From assembly GCF_000411155.1 (NCBI RefSeq), contig NZ_KE150266.1, forward strand, positions 372,001 to 436,000: DNA of 64,000 nucleotides. The letters run 5' to 3'. Source of the DNA: Gleimia europaea ACS-120-V-Col10b (GTDB taxonomy: Bacteria; Actinomycetota; Actinomycetes; Actinomycetales; Actinomycetaceae). A program made the position numbers and the translations under genes. Shown here one piece after another: positions 8,961 to 17,568 of this stretch (position 1 is its first letter; each line of letters opens with the position of its first letter). The notes under the pieces are model-generated. The model worked only from the letters and a program-made list of their open reading frames with translations. It searched no databases and had not been told where the DNA came from.

Positions 8961-9701
8961 CTACAGGTCAAGCAAATGTTCGAGGCCAGCTGTTACGCCC
9001 GGCGTATCCGCGATCTTACGCACAGCTAGTAACACGCCCGGCATGAATGATGCTCGATCAAACGAGTCGGTGCGAATTGTGAGAACCTCGCCGGGATTGC
9101 CCAACAGAACTTCTTCCGTTGCGGTCATCCCACGCAAACGCAGAGCATGTACAGGCACACCCTCATAGCGAGAGCCGCGCGCTCCTTGCGGATCAGTTTG
9201 CGTGGCGTCCGGCATCGGCGCGCAACCAGCCTGCTTGCGCGCCCGCGAAATCTTCTGCGCGGTAGCAACAGCTGTACCGGAGGGCGCATCAACCTTATTT
9301 GGATGGTGTATCTCCACGATCTCAACTGACTCAAACAGGGGCGCTGCCTTGGCCGCGAACTCCATAGCTAAAACAGCTGACAGTGCGAAGTTCGGGGCGA
9401 TAAACACGTTCGCGGCGCTCTTTGCCTGAGCCGCGCGTACCCGTTCCAACTCCTCATCGCTCCAACCGGACGTGCCCACCACTGCGTGGACTCCCGCTGC
9501 CAGCAGATCAAGAACATTTTGCAACTTTACGCTCGGAACCGTGAACACCACGGCCACGCTCGCACCGGCCAGCGACTGCTCGTTAATCGCATCGCCCGCA
9601 TCTAGCCTGGCCACGACCTCCATGTCGCCGGCAGCCTCGACGGCTGTACACACCGTGGAGCCCATCCGGCCCTTCGCACCAATCACCGCAACTTTAACCA
9701 T
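8961..9701 (-). CDS. dapB: 4-hydroxy-tetrahydrodipicolinate reductase
   Basis: A 246-residue NAD(P)H-dependent reductase, the step after DapA. The Rossmann loop is GAKGRMG (residues 8-14). The catalytic and substrate-binding motif HHPNKVDAPSGTA lies near residues 131-143. It is downstream of the M16 peptidase gene and just upstream of the acetyltransferase and dapA, the common actinobacterial arrangement. Confidence 0.95.
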   Translation of the reverse strand: MVKVAVIGAKGRMGSTVCTAVEAAGDMEVVARLDAGDAINEQSLAGASVAVVFTVPSVKLQNVLDLLAAGVHAVVGTSGWSDEELERVRAAQAKSAANVFIAPNFALSAVLAMEFAAKAAPLFESVEIVEIHHPNKVDAPSGTAVATAQKISRARKQAGCAPMPDATQTDPQGARGSRYEGVPVHALRLRGMTATEEVLLGNPGEVLTIRTDSFDRASFMPGVLLAVRKIADTPGVTAGLEHLLDL

Positions 9702-9746
9702 GACAACAGCCTATCTTTACGCCCAGATTTCCTCGACCACAGGCCA

Positions 9747-11087
9747 CTAAATGGGCATCACCACAGATCGGCACGTGGGCTGATCGAGGAGCAACTGAGC
9801 CAGATCAGCCACGTCAGCGCGCGTGATCGCATTAATGCGAGACAGCGTAAGCTCCAGTGGGATGAACCTACCGTGCACCACCTCCGCGCGCCCCAGGCGC
9901 GCCATGCGGGCACCCGAATCCTCCAAACCCAGAGCCATAGCCCCGCGCAACTGGCCCTTCACCCGGGCGAGCTCCGCCTCAGTTGGGCCGGCCGTAGCCA
10001 GATCCACCAGCTGCTCGCGCATAAGCTGCTCAACCAAATCCACATTCTTCGGCGCGCAACCTGCGTACATCCCAAAATGACCGTAATCAACATAAGCCGT
10101 GTCAAACGCGTACGTGGTGTAAGCCAGCCCACGCCGCTCCCGAATCTCTTGGAACAGGCGGCTGGACATCGACCCGCCCAAAATACTCAGCAATACGGCC
10201 ATCGTCGGGCGACGGTCATCGTTAGCGTTGATAGACCGGCCCCCCAAAAGAACGTGGGCCTGCTCCCCCGGCTTTTCCTTGCGTATCTCGCGATCATCGA
10301 ATTCCGGCTGGCCTTGATTGCAAGTACGCGTAGACAGCGGGAGCGCAGCCGGATCCAAATCCCAGCCCGCTGTAGCTAGCGCCCCGCCAACGAGTTCGCA
10401 CAGCTCCGCATGATCCACAGCTCCCGCCGCGACAATCACAAGCGAGGACGGCTGGTACTTATCGTGGTAATACCCCACCACGGCATCGCGCTGGGCAGCC
10501 GAAACCGTCTCTATCGATCCACCAATAGGACGGCCAAGCGGGTGATCGCCGTATATCGCCTGCGCAAAATTCTCATGCACGATCTCCACCGGATCATCAT
10601 TACCCATCGCGAGCTCATCCAAAATCACGCCCCGCTCGCGCTCAAACTCGGCCTCGTCAAGCAGTGAAGACGACATCATATCCATTAGCACGGCCACCGA
10701 CATTGGCAGATCTTCTGCCAGCGTCCGCGCCCAGTAATACGTGTACTCCTTCGTTGTTGCCGCATTCGACTCGCCGCCCACCTCGTCAAACGCATTTGCA
10801 ATATCCTGCGCTGAACGGGTGGGGGTGCCCTTAAACAACAGATGCTCCAAGAAATGCGTCGAACCGGCCTGCGTGGGATCCTCATCGCGCGAACCAACCG
10901 GACACCATGCCGACAGCGAAACCGAACGCTGCGCCGGCACGTGCTGGGACAACACCCGAACTCCACCGGGCAAAATGGTGCGCCGAATCAGAGTCTCATC
11001 ATCGAGCAACGTAATAGCTGCGCGCTCATCAGTAGAACAAACCAGCGGAAGATCAGAAATCTCAAGCACCCGCGAAATCCTATCCAA
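9747..11087 (-). CDS. M16 family zinc metallopeptidase
   Basis: A 446-residue insulinase/processing-peptidase-like enzyme. The inverted zinc motif HFLEH (HxxEH) is near residues 79-83, with the downstream Glu region after DEVGGESNAATTKEY. C-terminal RRGLAYTTYAF is the conserved substrate-binding part. It is located between the small membrane protein gene and dapB, downstream of pnp, a conserved actinobacterial neighbourhood. Members degrade short peptides; the target here is unknown. Confidence 0.92.
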   Translation of the reverse strand: MDRISRVLEISDLPLVCSTDERAAITLLDDETLIRRTILPGGVRVLSQHVPAQRSVSLSAWCPVGSRDEDPTQAGSTHFLEHLLFKGTPTRSAQDIANAFDEVGGESNAATTKEYTYYWARTLAEDLPMSVAVLMDMMSSSLLDEAEFERERGVILDELAMGNDDPVEIVHENFAQAIYGDHPLGRPIGGSIETVSAAQRDAVVGYYHDKYQPSSLVIVAAGAVDHAELCELVGGALATAGWDLDPAALPLSTRTCNQGQPEFDDREIRKEKPGEQAHVLLGGRSINANDDRRPTMAVLLSILGGSMSSRLFQEIRERRGLAYTTYAFDTAYVDYGHFGMYAGCAPKNVDLVEQLMREQLVDLATAGPTEAELARVKGQLRGAMALGLEDSGARMARLGRAEVVHGRFIPLELTLSRINAITRADVADLAQLLLDQPTCRSVVMPI

Positions 11088-11111
11088 CTATTAGAACTGC
11101 TACTTCAACGC

Positions 11112-11747
11112 CTACAGGCTCGGGCTTTCCTCGCCCGCCTCAGCCTCCGCGTCATTTCCGCCGATCACCTTTCGCGGCGACGCGCTCGCGGCAGTTCCCG
11201 GGGTTTGCGTGCCAGGCGCTACATCGTCTCCCTCCAACGCTGCCAAGCCATCTGCGTCGCTGCCTGCAACGGTGGCGACCGAATCGACCGGCTTGGGATC
11301 CTCATTTTGTTTCGCAGAATCCTTCAGGGAAGCGCCGAATACCTTTGCTGTGGGGACCGCCCCCGTGAGTCCGAGAATGAGGCCAACCAGGGATGCGACT
11401 GCCAGAACTACCATCGCAAAAATCGCATTCCCAAACGAAACGACCGCGCCGGCACCATCTAGCGCCAATGAAGCGACCCACGTGAGACCAGCCGAAAGGC
11501 CGGAGCCGAGTAGCACTACCAAGTAGAACGAGCGCGGCGCTAAATTCCACGTGGCCCTACCAAGTGCCAGACCAGCGGCCATTGCGATACCGGGAATTGC
11601 AATCAAAGTGAGGCTCATAATCATGTACCCCAACGATGTTGAATTTGGATTCAACGCATCATCCACGGTGTTCCACATGATCACCGCAATCAAAAAATCG
11701 AGCACCAGCAGTGCGAGCATTACGAAAAAATCAGTGTAGCGGCGCAT
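11112..11747 (-). CDS. Uncharacterised membrane protein
   Basis: A 211-residue protein, not recognised as a named family. About four hydrophobic helices span residues 1-135, starting with FFVMLALLVLDFLIAVIMW. A hydrophilic tail rich in Ala, Asp, Gly and Thr (about 140-211) is probably cytoplasmic. It follows pnp (after a terminator) and precedes the M16 peptidase by 24 bases, suggesting co-transcription with the peptidase. Confidence 0.75.
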   Translation of the reverse strand: MRRYTDFFVMLALLVLDFLIAVIMWNTVDDALNPNSTSLGYMIMSLTLIAIPGIAMAAGLALGRATWNLAPRSFYLVVLLGSGLSAGLTWVASLALDGAGAVVSFGNAIFAMVVLAVASLVGLILGLTGAVPTAKVFGASLKDSAKQNEDPKPVDSVATVAGSDADGLAALEGDDVAPGTQTPGTAASASPRKVIGGNDAEAEAGEESPSL

Positions 11748-11803
11748 TTCGCCCTCCCAACGATGTCAACAAACCTAATCATATAGGGAATAAAACGGGC
11801 ATA

Positions 11804-11839
11804 AACAAAGCGCGGAGAATGCCTCAGCACTCCCCGCGC
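11804..11839 (-). terminator. Intrinsic terminator after pnp
   Basis: Read on the minus strand, 12-base arms (11828-11839 and 11810-11821, two G.T pairs) around a 6-base loop are followed by TTTGTTT. It begins about 15 bases past the pnp stop codon. Confidence 0.75.
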
Positions 11840-11854
11840 CTCGTTTAGACGCTA

Positions 11855-14170
11855 TTAGTCGTCCTGGCCCTTGCGCGTACGCGTGCGGGGGCGACGACGG
11901 TTGTTGTTCGAGCGGCGACGCTCCGAGTGCTTCTCATCGCGCTGATCGCCGTCCTCTTCAACCTCGCCTGCAGCCTCGCCAGTTTCGCCCTCGATAACCG
12001 CGTGTAGCGAAAGCTTACCGCGATCATCAACTTCAGCGATTTCAACCTCAATCTGCTGGCCAACCGCAAGGACGTCATCAACCGAGTCAATGCGCTTGCC
12101 CCCTACCAGGCGACGCACCTGGCTGATGTGGAGCAGGCCGTCCTTACCCGGGGTGAGGGAAACGAACGCACCAAACGACGTGGTTTTTACAACCGTGCCC
12201 ACGTAGCGCTCGCCAACCTCAGGAAGCTGCGGGTTTGCAATTGCGTTAACCATGTCGCGGGCTGCATTTGCCGCCTCACCGGTCTCCGCGCCAATGTAAA
12301 CCGTGCCGTCGTCCTCAATGGTGAGTTCCGCGCCAGTGTCTTCCTGAATTTGGTTGATCATCTTGCCCTTCGGGCCAATGACTTCACCGATCTTCTCAAC
12401 CGGAACCTGAACCGCAATGATGCGCGGTGCAAACGGCGACATCTCATCCGGCTCAGAAATAGCCTGGTTGATGAGGTCAAGAATCACGAAACGAGCCTCA
12501 CGGGCCTGCGCCAATGCTTCCTTCAACACCTGTGAATCAATGCCGTCAAGCTTGGTGTCAAGCTGGAGGGCCGTGATGTAGTCACGAGTACCCGTGACCT
12601 TGAAGTCCATGTCGCCAAAGCCATCCTCGATGCCAAGAATATCGGTTAGCGTGACGGCCTTTTGCTCCCCATCAACCTCACCGGTGATAAGACCCATCGC
12701 GATGCCTGCAACCGGGGCGCGCAACGGCACACCGGCCTGTAGTAGTGACAGCGTGGACGCACACACTGAACCCATCGAGGTCGAGCCGTTCGAGCCGAGC
12801 GCCTCTGACACCTGACGGATCGCGTACGGGAAGTCCTCACGCTTGGGAATGACAGGAACCAGGGCGCGCTCCGCGAGTGCGCCGTGGCCGATCTCGCGAC
12901 GCTTCGGCGAGCCCACGCGACCCGTCTCACCAGTTGAGTACGGCGGGAAGTTGTAGTGGTGAATGTAGCGCTTCGACTGTAGCGGCGAAAGATTGTCAAG
13001 TTGCTGTTCCATACGGAGCATATTCAGCGTGGTAACGCCCATAATCTGAGTTTCACCGCGCTGGAACAGGGCCGAACCGTGAACGCGCGGAAGCACCTCT
13101 ACCTCAGCTGCGAGCGAGCGGATCTCCGTGGGGGTACGCCCATCGATACGCTGACCGTGACGAAGCACGCGATCACGCATAAGCTCCTTTTCAATCGCAC
13201 GGAACGCAGCCTTCAGATCCTTCTCTTCTTCTTCCTCAAACTTCGTAGCCAGATCCTCAAGCATCTTCTCCTGGATCTCGTCAATGCGATCCTCACGCTT
13301 GAGCTTCTCCGCAATCGTAAGAGCCTCGGACAGGTCCGCCTCAACAGCGGCCTTCACAGCGTCGTAATGCTCGTCCTGATAGTCGAGGAACAGCGGGAAC
13401 TCAACAGTTTCCTTACCAACCTTCTGCACGATCTCAAGCTGCGCCTCACACAGCTGGCGAATGATCGGCTTCGCCGCCTCTAGACCGTCAGCAACAACCT
13501 CTTCGGTCGGGGTGGTACCACCATTTTCAATGAGGTCGATCATTGCGTCACCGCCGCCGGCCTCAACCATCATGATCGCAACATCGCCGTCAACAACGCG
13601 GCCAGCAACCACAATGTTAAAAGTGGAACGCTCCATCTCGGAGTAACGCGGGAACGCAACCCACTGGCCGTCAATCAAAGCCAGACGAGTACCACCGATC
13701 GGGCCCGAGAACGGCAAGCCCGAAATCTGGGTGGACAGCGAGGCTGCGTTAATCGCCAGAACATCGTACGGATCCTGCGGATTCACAGCGAGCACCGTGC
13801 CCACAACCTGAACCTCGTTACGCAGGCCCTTCACGAACGCGGGGCGAAGCGGCCGGTCAATCAGACGGCAAGCGAGAATAGCCTCCTCGCCCGGACGACC
13901 CTCGCGGCGGAAGAAACCACCTGGGATGCGCCCAACTGCGTACTGGCGCTCCTCGATATCAACCGTCAACGGGAAGAAATCAAACTGGTCACGCGGGTGC
14001 TTGCCAACCGTCGTAGCCGATAGGATGGTGGTCTCATCATCCAAGTATGCAAGCGCGGAGCCTGCAGCCTGACGAGCCAAACGGCCCGTCTCAAAACGAA
14101 TCACACGCTGACCGAACTTACCGTTATCAATCACGGTTTCGACTGCGGTGATGTCATCTCCCTCCATCAT
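11855..14170 (-). CDS. pnp: Polyribonucleotide nucleotidyltransferase
   Basis: A 771-residue 3'-5' phosphorolytic RNA-degrading enzyme. Two RNase PH domains are present; the second has [13 protein letters not shown] near residue 455. They are followed by a KH domain ([15 protein letters not shown]) and an S1 domain ([14 protein letters not shown]). The C-terminal tail is Arg/Asn-rich, as in many actinobacterial PNPases. An AGGAGA site with 6-base spacing supports the ATG at 14170; a GTG at 14188 is unlikely. It lies downstream of rpsO, the usual pairing, but separated from it by a terminator. Confidence 0.95.
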   Translation of the reverse strand: MMEGDDITAVETVIDNGKFGQRVIRFETGRLARQAAGSALAYLDDETTILSATTVGKHPRDQFDFFPLTVDIEERQYAVGRIPGGFFRREGRPGEEAILACRLIDRPLRPAFVKGLRNEVQVVGTVLAVNPQDPYDVLAINAASLSTQISGLPFSGPIGGTRLALIDGQWVAFPRYSEMERSTFNIVVAGRVVDGDVAIMMVEAGGGDAMIDLIENGGTTPTEEVVADGLEAAKPIIRQLCEAQLEIVQKVGKETVEFPLFLDYQDEHYDAVKAAVEADLSEALTIAEKLKREDRIDEIQEKMLEDLATKFEEEEEKDLKAAFRAIEKELMRDRVLRHGQRIDGRTPTEIRSLAAEVEVLPRVHGSALFQRGETQIMGVTTLNMLRMEQQLDNLSPLQSKRYIHHYNFPPYSTGETGRVGSPKRREIGHGALAERALVPVIPKREDFPYAIRQVSEALGSNGSTSMGSVCASTLSLLQAGVPLRAPVAGIAMGLITGEVDGEQKAVTLTDILGIEDGFGDMDFKVTGTRDYITALQLDTKLDGIDSQVLKEALAQAREARFVILDLINQAISEPDEMSPFAPRIIAVQVPVEKIGEVIGPKGKMINQIQEDTGAELTIEDDGTVYIGAETGEAANAARDMVNAIANPQLPEVGERYVGTVVKTTSFGAFVSLTPGKDGLLHISQVRRLVGGKRIDSVDDVLAVGQQIEVEIAEVDDRGKLSLHAVIEGETGEAAGEVEEDGDQRDEKHSERRRSNNNRRRPRTRTRKGQDD

Positions 14171-14331
14171 GGGAAATCTCCTATTCACTAGAGACTGCCC
14201 TGGACCGGCCTTCGATTGAGACCCACGGAAACTAAGCTCCGGGAGCCACTACCGAGGACCGCGCTCCAAGCGGCAGTCCATCCATCTTCAAAATGTGGGG
14301 CGCACACGCGAACGCCAAAACTATCCTAATA

Positions 14332-14368
14332 CGGAAAAGATGGCCCGGCTCCCTGCGGGAGTCGGGCC
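14332..14368 (-). terminator. Intrinsic terminator after rpsO
   Basis: Minus-strand hairpin with 12-base arms (14357-14368 with 14342-14353) and a 3-base loop, followed by ATCTTTTCC. It lies 8 bases beyond the rpsO stop, between rpsO and pnp, so pnp probably relies on read-through or its own promoter in 14171-14330. Confidence 0.8.
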
Positions 14369-14376
14369 ACGAGACG

Positions 14377-14646
14377 CTATCGGCGCAGACCCAGACGGGC
14401 GATCAGCGCGCGGTAACGCTCAATATCAACATCAGCTAGGTAGCCGAGCAGACGACGACGCTTACCAACCAGCAGCATCAGGCCGCGGCGAGAGTGGTGA
14501 TCGTGCTTGTGCGTCTTAAAGTGCTCAGTGAGGTCACGAATACGCTGCGTCAAGAGCGCAATCTGCACCTCTGGCGAACCCGTGTCGCCCTCGTGAGTTG
14601 CATACTCTTTGATGATCTGTTCCTTGACTTCCTTCGACAGGGCCAT
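14377..14646 (-). CDS. rpsO: 30S ribosomal protein S15
   Basis: An 89-residue protein of the usual S15 length, with [15 protein letters not shown] near residues 19-33, [17 protein letters not shown] in the middle and a basic C-terminus. It binds 16S rRNA in the central domain. The ATG at 14646 begins the canonical MALSKE start and has a GGAGAACCC site upstream. An open extension to 14916 is not part of the protein. Confidence 0.96.
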   Translation of the reverse strand: MALSKEVKEQIIKEYATHEGDTGSPEVQIALLTQRIRDLTEHFKTHKHDHHSRRGLMLLVGKRRRLLGYLADVDIERYRALIARLGLRR

Positions 14647-14809
14647 GGGTTCTCCTTCATAAACTCGTTGCACGGCGCTCCGGGGCCTGTTCACCCGGGC
14701 ATAACGCGTCCGTGGCCGATTCACGGCAACCTTTACGATACCATGCACCCGGTTAGCATCTGGAAAAAGGCCCGAAATTCCGCGCCTTCTCCGCCGTGAT
14801 ATTAAACAC

Positions 14810-15802
14810 CTAACCGGCAGTAACTGCCTCTGGATCCACCCGACCTGCCACCGCAACGCCCAAAACTGATGCGGAATCGCGAATATCTTCATCCATTTGT
14901 TGGAGCAGCTCGTCAACCGAAGCGAACTTCTTCATACCACGCAAACGTTTAACAAACGACACGGCGATCTTCTCTCCGTACAAGTCCAAATCTGAGCGGC
15001 CCAGAACATGCGCCTCAACCGTGCGATGCACCCCGTCAAACTGGGGATTCGTACCCACCGAGATAGCCGCCGGCAAGAACACCCCCGCCGGCGCATCCGC
15101 CACCTGACGGGTAAGCCAGCCGGCATACACCCCGTCAGCTGGGATCACGCCATCGCAATCTTCCTCCAGATTCGCGGTTGGGAAACCAAGCTCGCGTCCT
15201 CGCTTATGCCCGTGTTTCACCACACCACGGATCCGGTGCGGACGCCCCAGCACCCGGGCCGCCTCCGCTACTTCGCCCTCTTCCAAGAGCTCGCGCACCC
15301 AGGAAGATGACCAGCGAGTACCCGTCTCGTCAACGATGTCAGGAAGCGCCACCACGTCGAAGCCAAACTCGCCCCCCAGGCTTCGCAAAGTGGAAATATT
15401 ACCGGAATTACCTGCACCGAACTTCATATCCTCGCCCACCACAATGCCCTGCACGCCCAAAGCCTTGCTAATGTTCGCAATGAACTCGCGCGGCGTTTGC
15501 AAATAGAGCGCCTCGTTGTAGTTAAGAACCAGCGTTGCATCAATGCCATACCCGGCGAGCGCGTCCAAGCGGTCAACCAGCGTAGTAATGAGCTTTAGGT
15601 TGCGTTGCGGGGCGTGCACCTGCACCGGATGGGGAAAGAAGGTAATGGCTACGGCGAGCGCATCTTTTTTACGCGCCAAATCAGAGCACATGCGGATCAA
15701 CTGCTGATGCCCGCGATGAACGCCATCAAAATTTCCAATAGTTACAACCGTGCGCAACCCCTCGGGCACTTCCGCAAGATCGCGCCACACGCTCATCACC
15801 AT
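14810..15802 (-). CDS. ribF: Bifunctional riboflavin kinase / FAD synthetase
   Basis: About 330 residues. The N-terminal nucleotidyltransferase domain has [14 protein letters not shown] (about residues 19-32). The C-terminal riboflavin kinase domain has [12 protein letters not shown] near residue 210. It converts riboflavin to FMN and FAD. ATGs at 15802 and 15796 are both possible starts. It is downstream of truB and the Cys/Gly-rich gene; the truB-ribF pairing is common in bacteria. Confidence 0.95.
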   Translation of the reverse strand: MVMSVWRDLAEVPEGLRTVVTIGNFDGVHRGHQQLIRMCSDLARKKDALAVAITFFPHPVQVHAPQRNLKLITTLVDRLDALAGYGIDATLVLNYNEALYLQTPREFIANISKALGVQGIVVGEDMKFGAGNSGNISTLRSLGGEFGFDVVALPDIVDETGTRWSSSWVRELLEEGEVAEAARVLGRPHRIRGVVKHGHKRGRELGFPTANLEEDCDGVIPADGVYAGWLTRQVADAPAGVFLPAAISVGTNPQFDGVHRTVEAHVLGRSDLDLYGEKIAVSFVKRLRGMKKFASVDELLQQMDEDIRDSASVLGVAVAGRVDPEAVTAG

Positions 15803-15841
15803 GAATTAAAGCCAACTCCCCAAAATGGTAGGAAAACGAGA

Positions 15842-16060
15842 CTACTTTGCCTGTTCCTGCTGTTCCTTGTGACGTCCGCAACCGCAACCGCCGCCACCAT
15901 GACCATGTCCGTGACCCCTACCACGTCCCTGGCCGCGACCCTTACCACCGCAACCGCATCCACCGCCGCCGTGGCCCTTACCGCCACAGCCGCAAGCCTT
16001 CTTCTCTTGGCCCGCCGCAGAGACGTCGCGTAGCCCCAGCTCATTCATCGGATTATCCAT
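15842..16060 (-). CDS. Cys/Gly/His-rich mini-protein, putative metal binder
   Basis: A 72-residue protein with no named family recognised. After a plain N-terminus (MDNPMNELGLRDV) come three CGC motifs (six Cys), separated by Gly/Arg/His runs including GHGHGHG (five His in all), and a charged tail. A GGAGG site sits 7 bases before the ATG, and the gene begins only 21 bases after the truB stop, so it should be translated from the truB-ribF transcript. Composition suggests binding of zinc, copper or a similar metal, or an RNA-binding Gly/Arg tract; this is inference only. No signal peptide is visible, so it is probably cytoplasmic. Confidence 0.65.
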   Translation of the reverse strand: MDNPMNELGLRDVSAAGQEKKACGCGGKGHGGGGCGCGGKGRGQGRGRGHGHGHGGGGCGCGRHKEQQEQAK

Positions 16061-16081
16061 GGTTTTACCTCCATCGGTTTT

Positions 16082-17053
16082 TCACAGTGGGTCTGTGGAA
16101 AATACAAGCACAGGTTGATACTTCTTTCCACTTCTGGTTACGAGTGCCCGCACTTGCCCTTTCCACGTGCAAGCCGTTATCTGCCCATCTGGCGTGCGCA
16201 CCGCTACCTTTGTAGCGTTGCCGTGGCGCATGGCCTCGGCCTCATCCTCGCTAAGTTCGATAGTGTCAAACTGCTGTGACGCGGCCTGTGTCAAAGAAAG
16301 CACGGAAATGGGATGCGGGTTTTCTTCCGGCTGGCTCGCAACGAAGCGCGCGAGGCGGTCTAACGTCACCGCATCATCCAGCGTCCACTTCCCCACCCTG
16401 GTGCGGCGCAACGCAGTTAGATGCGCACCCGTTCCGAGCATTTCCCCAAGGTCGCGAGCAATTGCCCTCACATACGTGCCGCTCGAACATTCCACCACAA
16501 GATCGAACTCCACAGTAGGCGTGCCGTCGCCAAGTTGGGTTGCTACCAAATCCGAGGTTCTTTCCAACCGCGAAATCACAACCGGGCGCGCCGCTAGCTT
16601 CACATCTTTACCTTCTCGATGCAGGGCGTGCGCCCGCTTGCCATCGACCTTGATCGCCGAAACCTTAGCCGGCACCTGCATGACCTCACCCCGCATGGAA
16701 GCCAGTGCCTCATCTATGCTCCCCACATTCAAATCACGAGCTCCCATGCGGGAAATAATCTGCCCGTCAGCGTCATCCGAATCAGTAGCGGCACCAAGTT
16801 GAACCCGCGCGCGATATTCCTTATCTGCTCCGGTAATGAACGTCAGTAGCCGCGTTGCCTTACCAATTCCGAGCACGAGGACGCCCGTGGCCATTGGGTC
16901 AAGCGTGCCGGCGTGCCCGACCTTGCGGGTTGCTGCCAGGCGACGCACCGCCCCCACCACGTCGTGACTAGTTACCCCCTGCGGTTTGTCAACGATCAGG
17001 AGCCCATCGGCCGCGCTTACCCGCGCACGGGGCACATCCAACGAAGGTTTCAC
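16082..17053 (-). CDS. truB: tRNA pseudouridine(55) synthase
   Basis: A 323-residue enzyme modifying U55 in the T-loop of tRNAs. [17 protein letters not shown] near the N-terminus and [14 protein letters not shown] (containing the catalytic Asp) near residues 47-60 are diagnostic. A C-terminal extension resembles the actinobacterial TruB PUA-like domain. It starts with GTG, and its GTGA overlaps the rbfA stop by 4 bases, indicating translational coupling. Confidence 0.95.
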   Translation of the reverse strand: MKPSLDVPRARVSAADGLLIVDKPQGVTSHDVVGAVRRLAATRKVGHAGTLDPMATGVLVLGIGKATRLLTFITGADKEYRARVQLGAATDSDDADGQIISRMGARDLNVGSIDEALASMRGEVMQVPAKVSAIKVDGKRAHALHREGKDVKLAARPVVISRLERTSDLVATQLGDGTPTVEFDLVVECSSGTYVRAIARDLGEMLGTGAHLTALRRTRVGKWTLDDAVTLDRLARFVASQPEENPHPISVLSLTQAASQQFDTIELSEDEAEAMRHGNATKVAVRTPDGQITACTWKGQVRALVTRSGKKYQPVLVFSTDPL

Positions 17054-17475
17054 TCTTCTTCAGCGCGCTTGTACGGATCCTCGCCGCCGGCGTATTCAGC
17101 GTTCTTAGCGACCTGTGCCAGTTTTTCATCCGCCTTACGCGCCCTTAGCAGAGCATCTTCAATACTAGCTGCGGCCTGTGGCAAACTATCAGCCTGAAAA
17201 TCAATAGTTGGAGTGAGGCGAATACCGAGGGCCTTACCCACCTCCGAACGGATAAGCCCCTTCGCAGACTCCAACGCTTTTGCGCTCTTCGCCGCCTCAT
17301 CTGCCGAGCCTAAAACCGTGTAGAAAATCGTTGCGTGCTGCAAGTCGCCCGTCACTCGAACATCAGTTACCGTCACAAAACCCAGGCGCGGATCCTTGAT
17401 CCGTCGTTCAAGCAAACGAGCTACCGTCTGCTGAATGCGATCCTCCACCTTACGCTGGCGATTAATGTCAGCCAC
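17050..17475 (-). CDS. rbfA: 30S ribosome-binding factor A
   Basis: A 141-residue KH-like factor that assists late 30S maturation at the 5' end of 16S r[23 protein letters not shown] is the family signature, near residues 25-44. The GTG at 17475 is preferred over an upstream start because AGGAGG lies about 4 bases before it and the sequence then starts with the typical VADINRQRK. It follows infB after a strong hairpin and overlaps truB by 4 bases. Confidence 0.95.
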   Translation of the reverse strand: MADINRQRKVEDRIQQTVARLLERRIKDPRLGFVTVTDVRVTGDLQHATIFYTVLGSADEAAKSAKALESAKGLIRSEVGKALGIRLTPTIDFQADSLPQAAASIEDALLRARKADEKLAQVAKNAEYAGGEDPYKRAEEE

Positions 17476-17510
17476 TGCGCCTCCTAAAAATAGAACCGGC
17501 CTCAAATTTA

Positions 17511-17550
17511 GCAAAATAAACCGGCTCCCACCTTTTTCGGCGGGAGCCGG
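17511..17550 (-). terminator. Hairpin with U-run between infB and rbfA
   Basis: Minus-strand arms 17539-17550 and 17521-17532 (12 bases, one wobble) around an A-rich loop, followed by TTTATTTTG. It lies 18 bases past the infB stop and 36 bases before the rbfA start, so it either terminates the nusA-infB transcript or partially attenuates rbfA-truB-ribF. Confidence 0.75.
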
Positions 17551-17568
17551 CACTACTTGGAAATGGCG

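Noticed and set aside
14647-14916. N-terminal extension of rpsO
   Set aside because: S15 begins at MALSKE with a good ribosome site; the extension is leader and part of ribF.
15796-16044. 82-codon alternative minus-strand frame across the Cys-rich gene
   Set aside because: The overlapping frame at 15842-16060 has the ideal ribosome site and a sensible Cys-motif pattern; this frame has neither.
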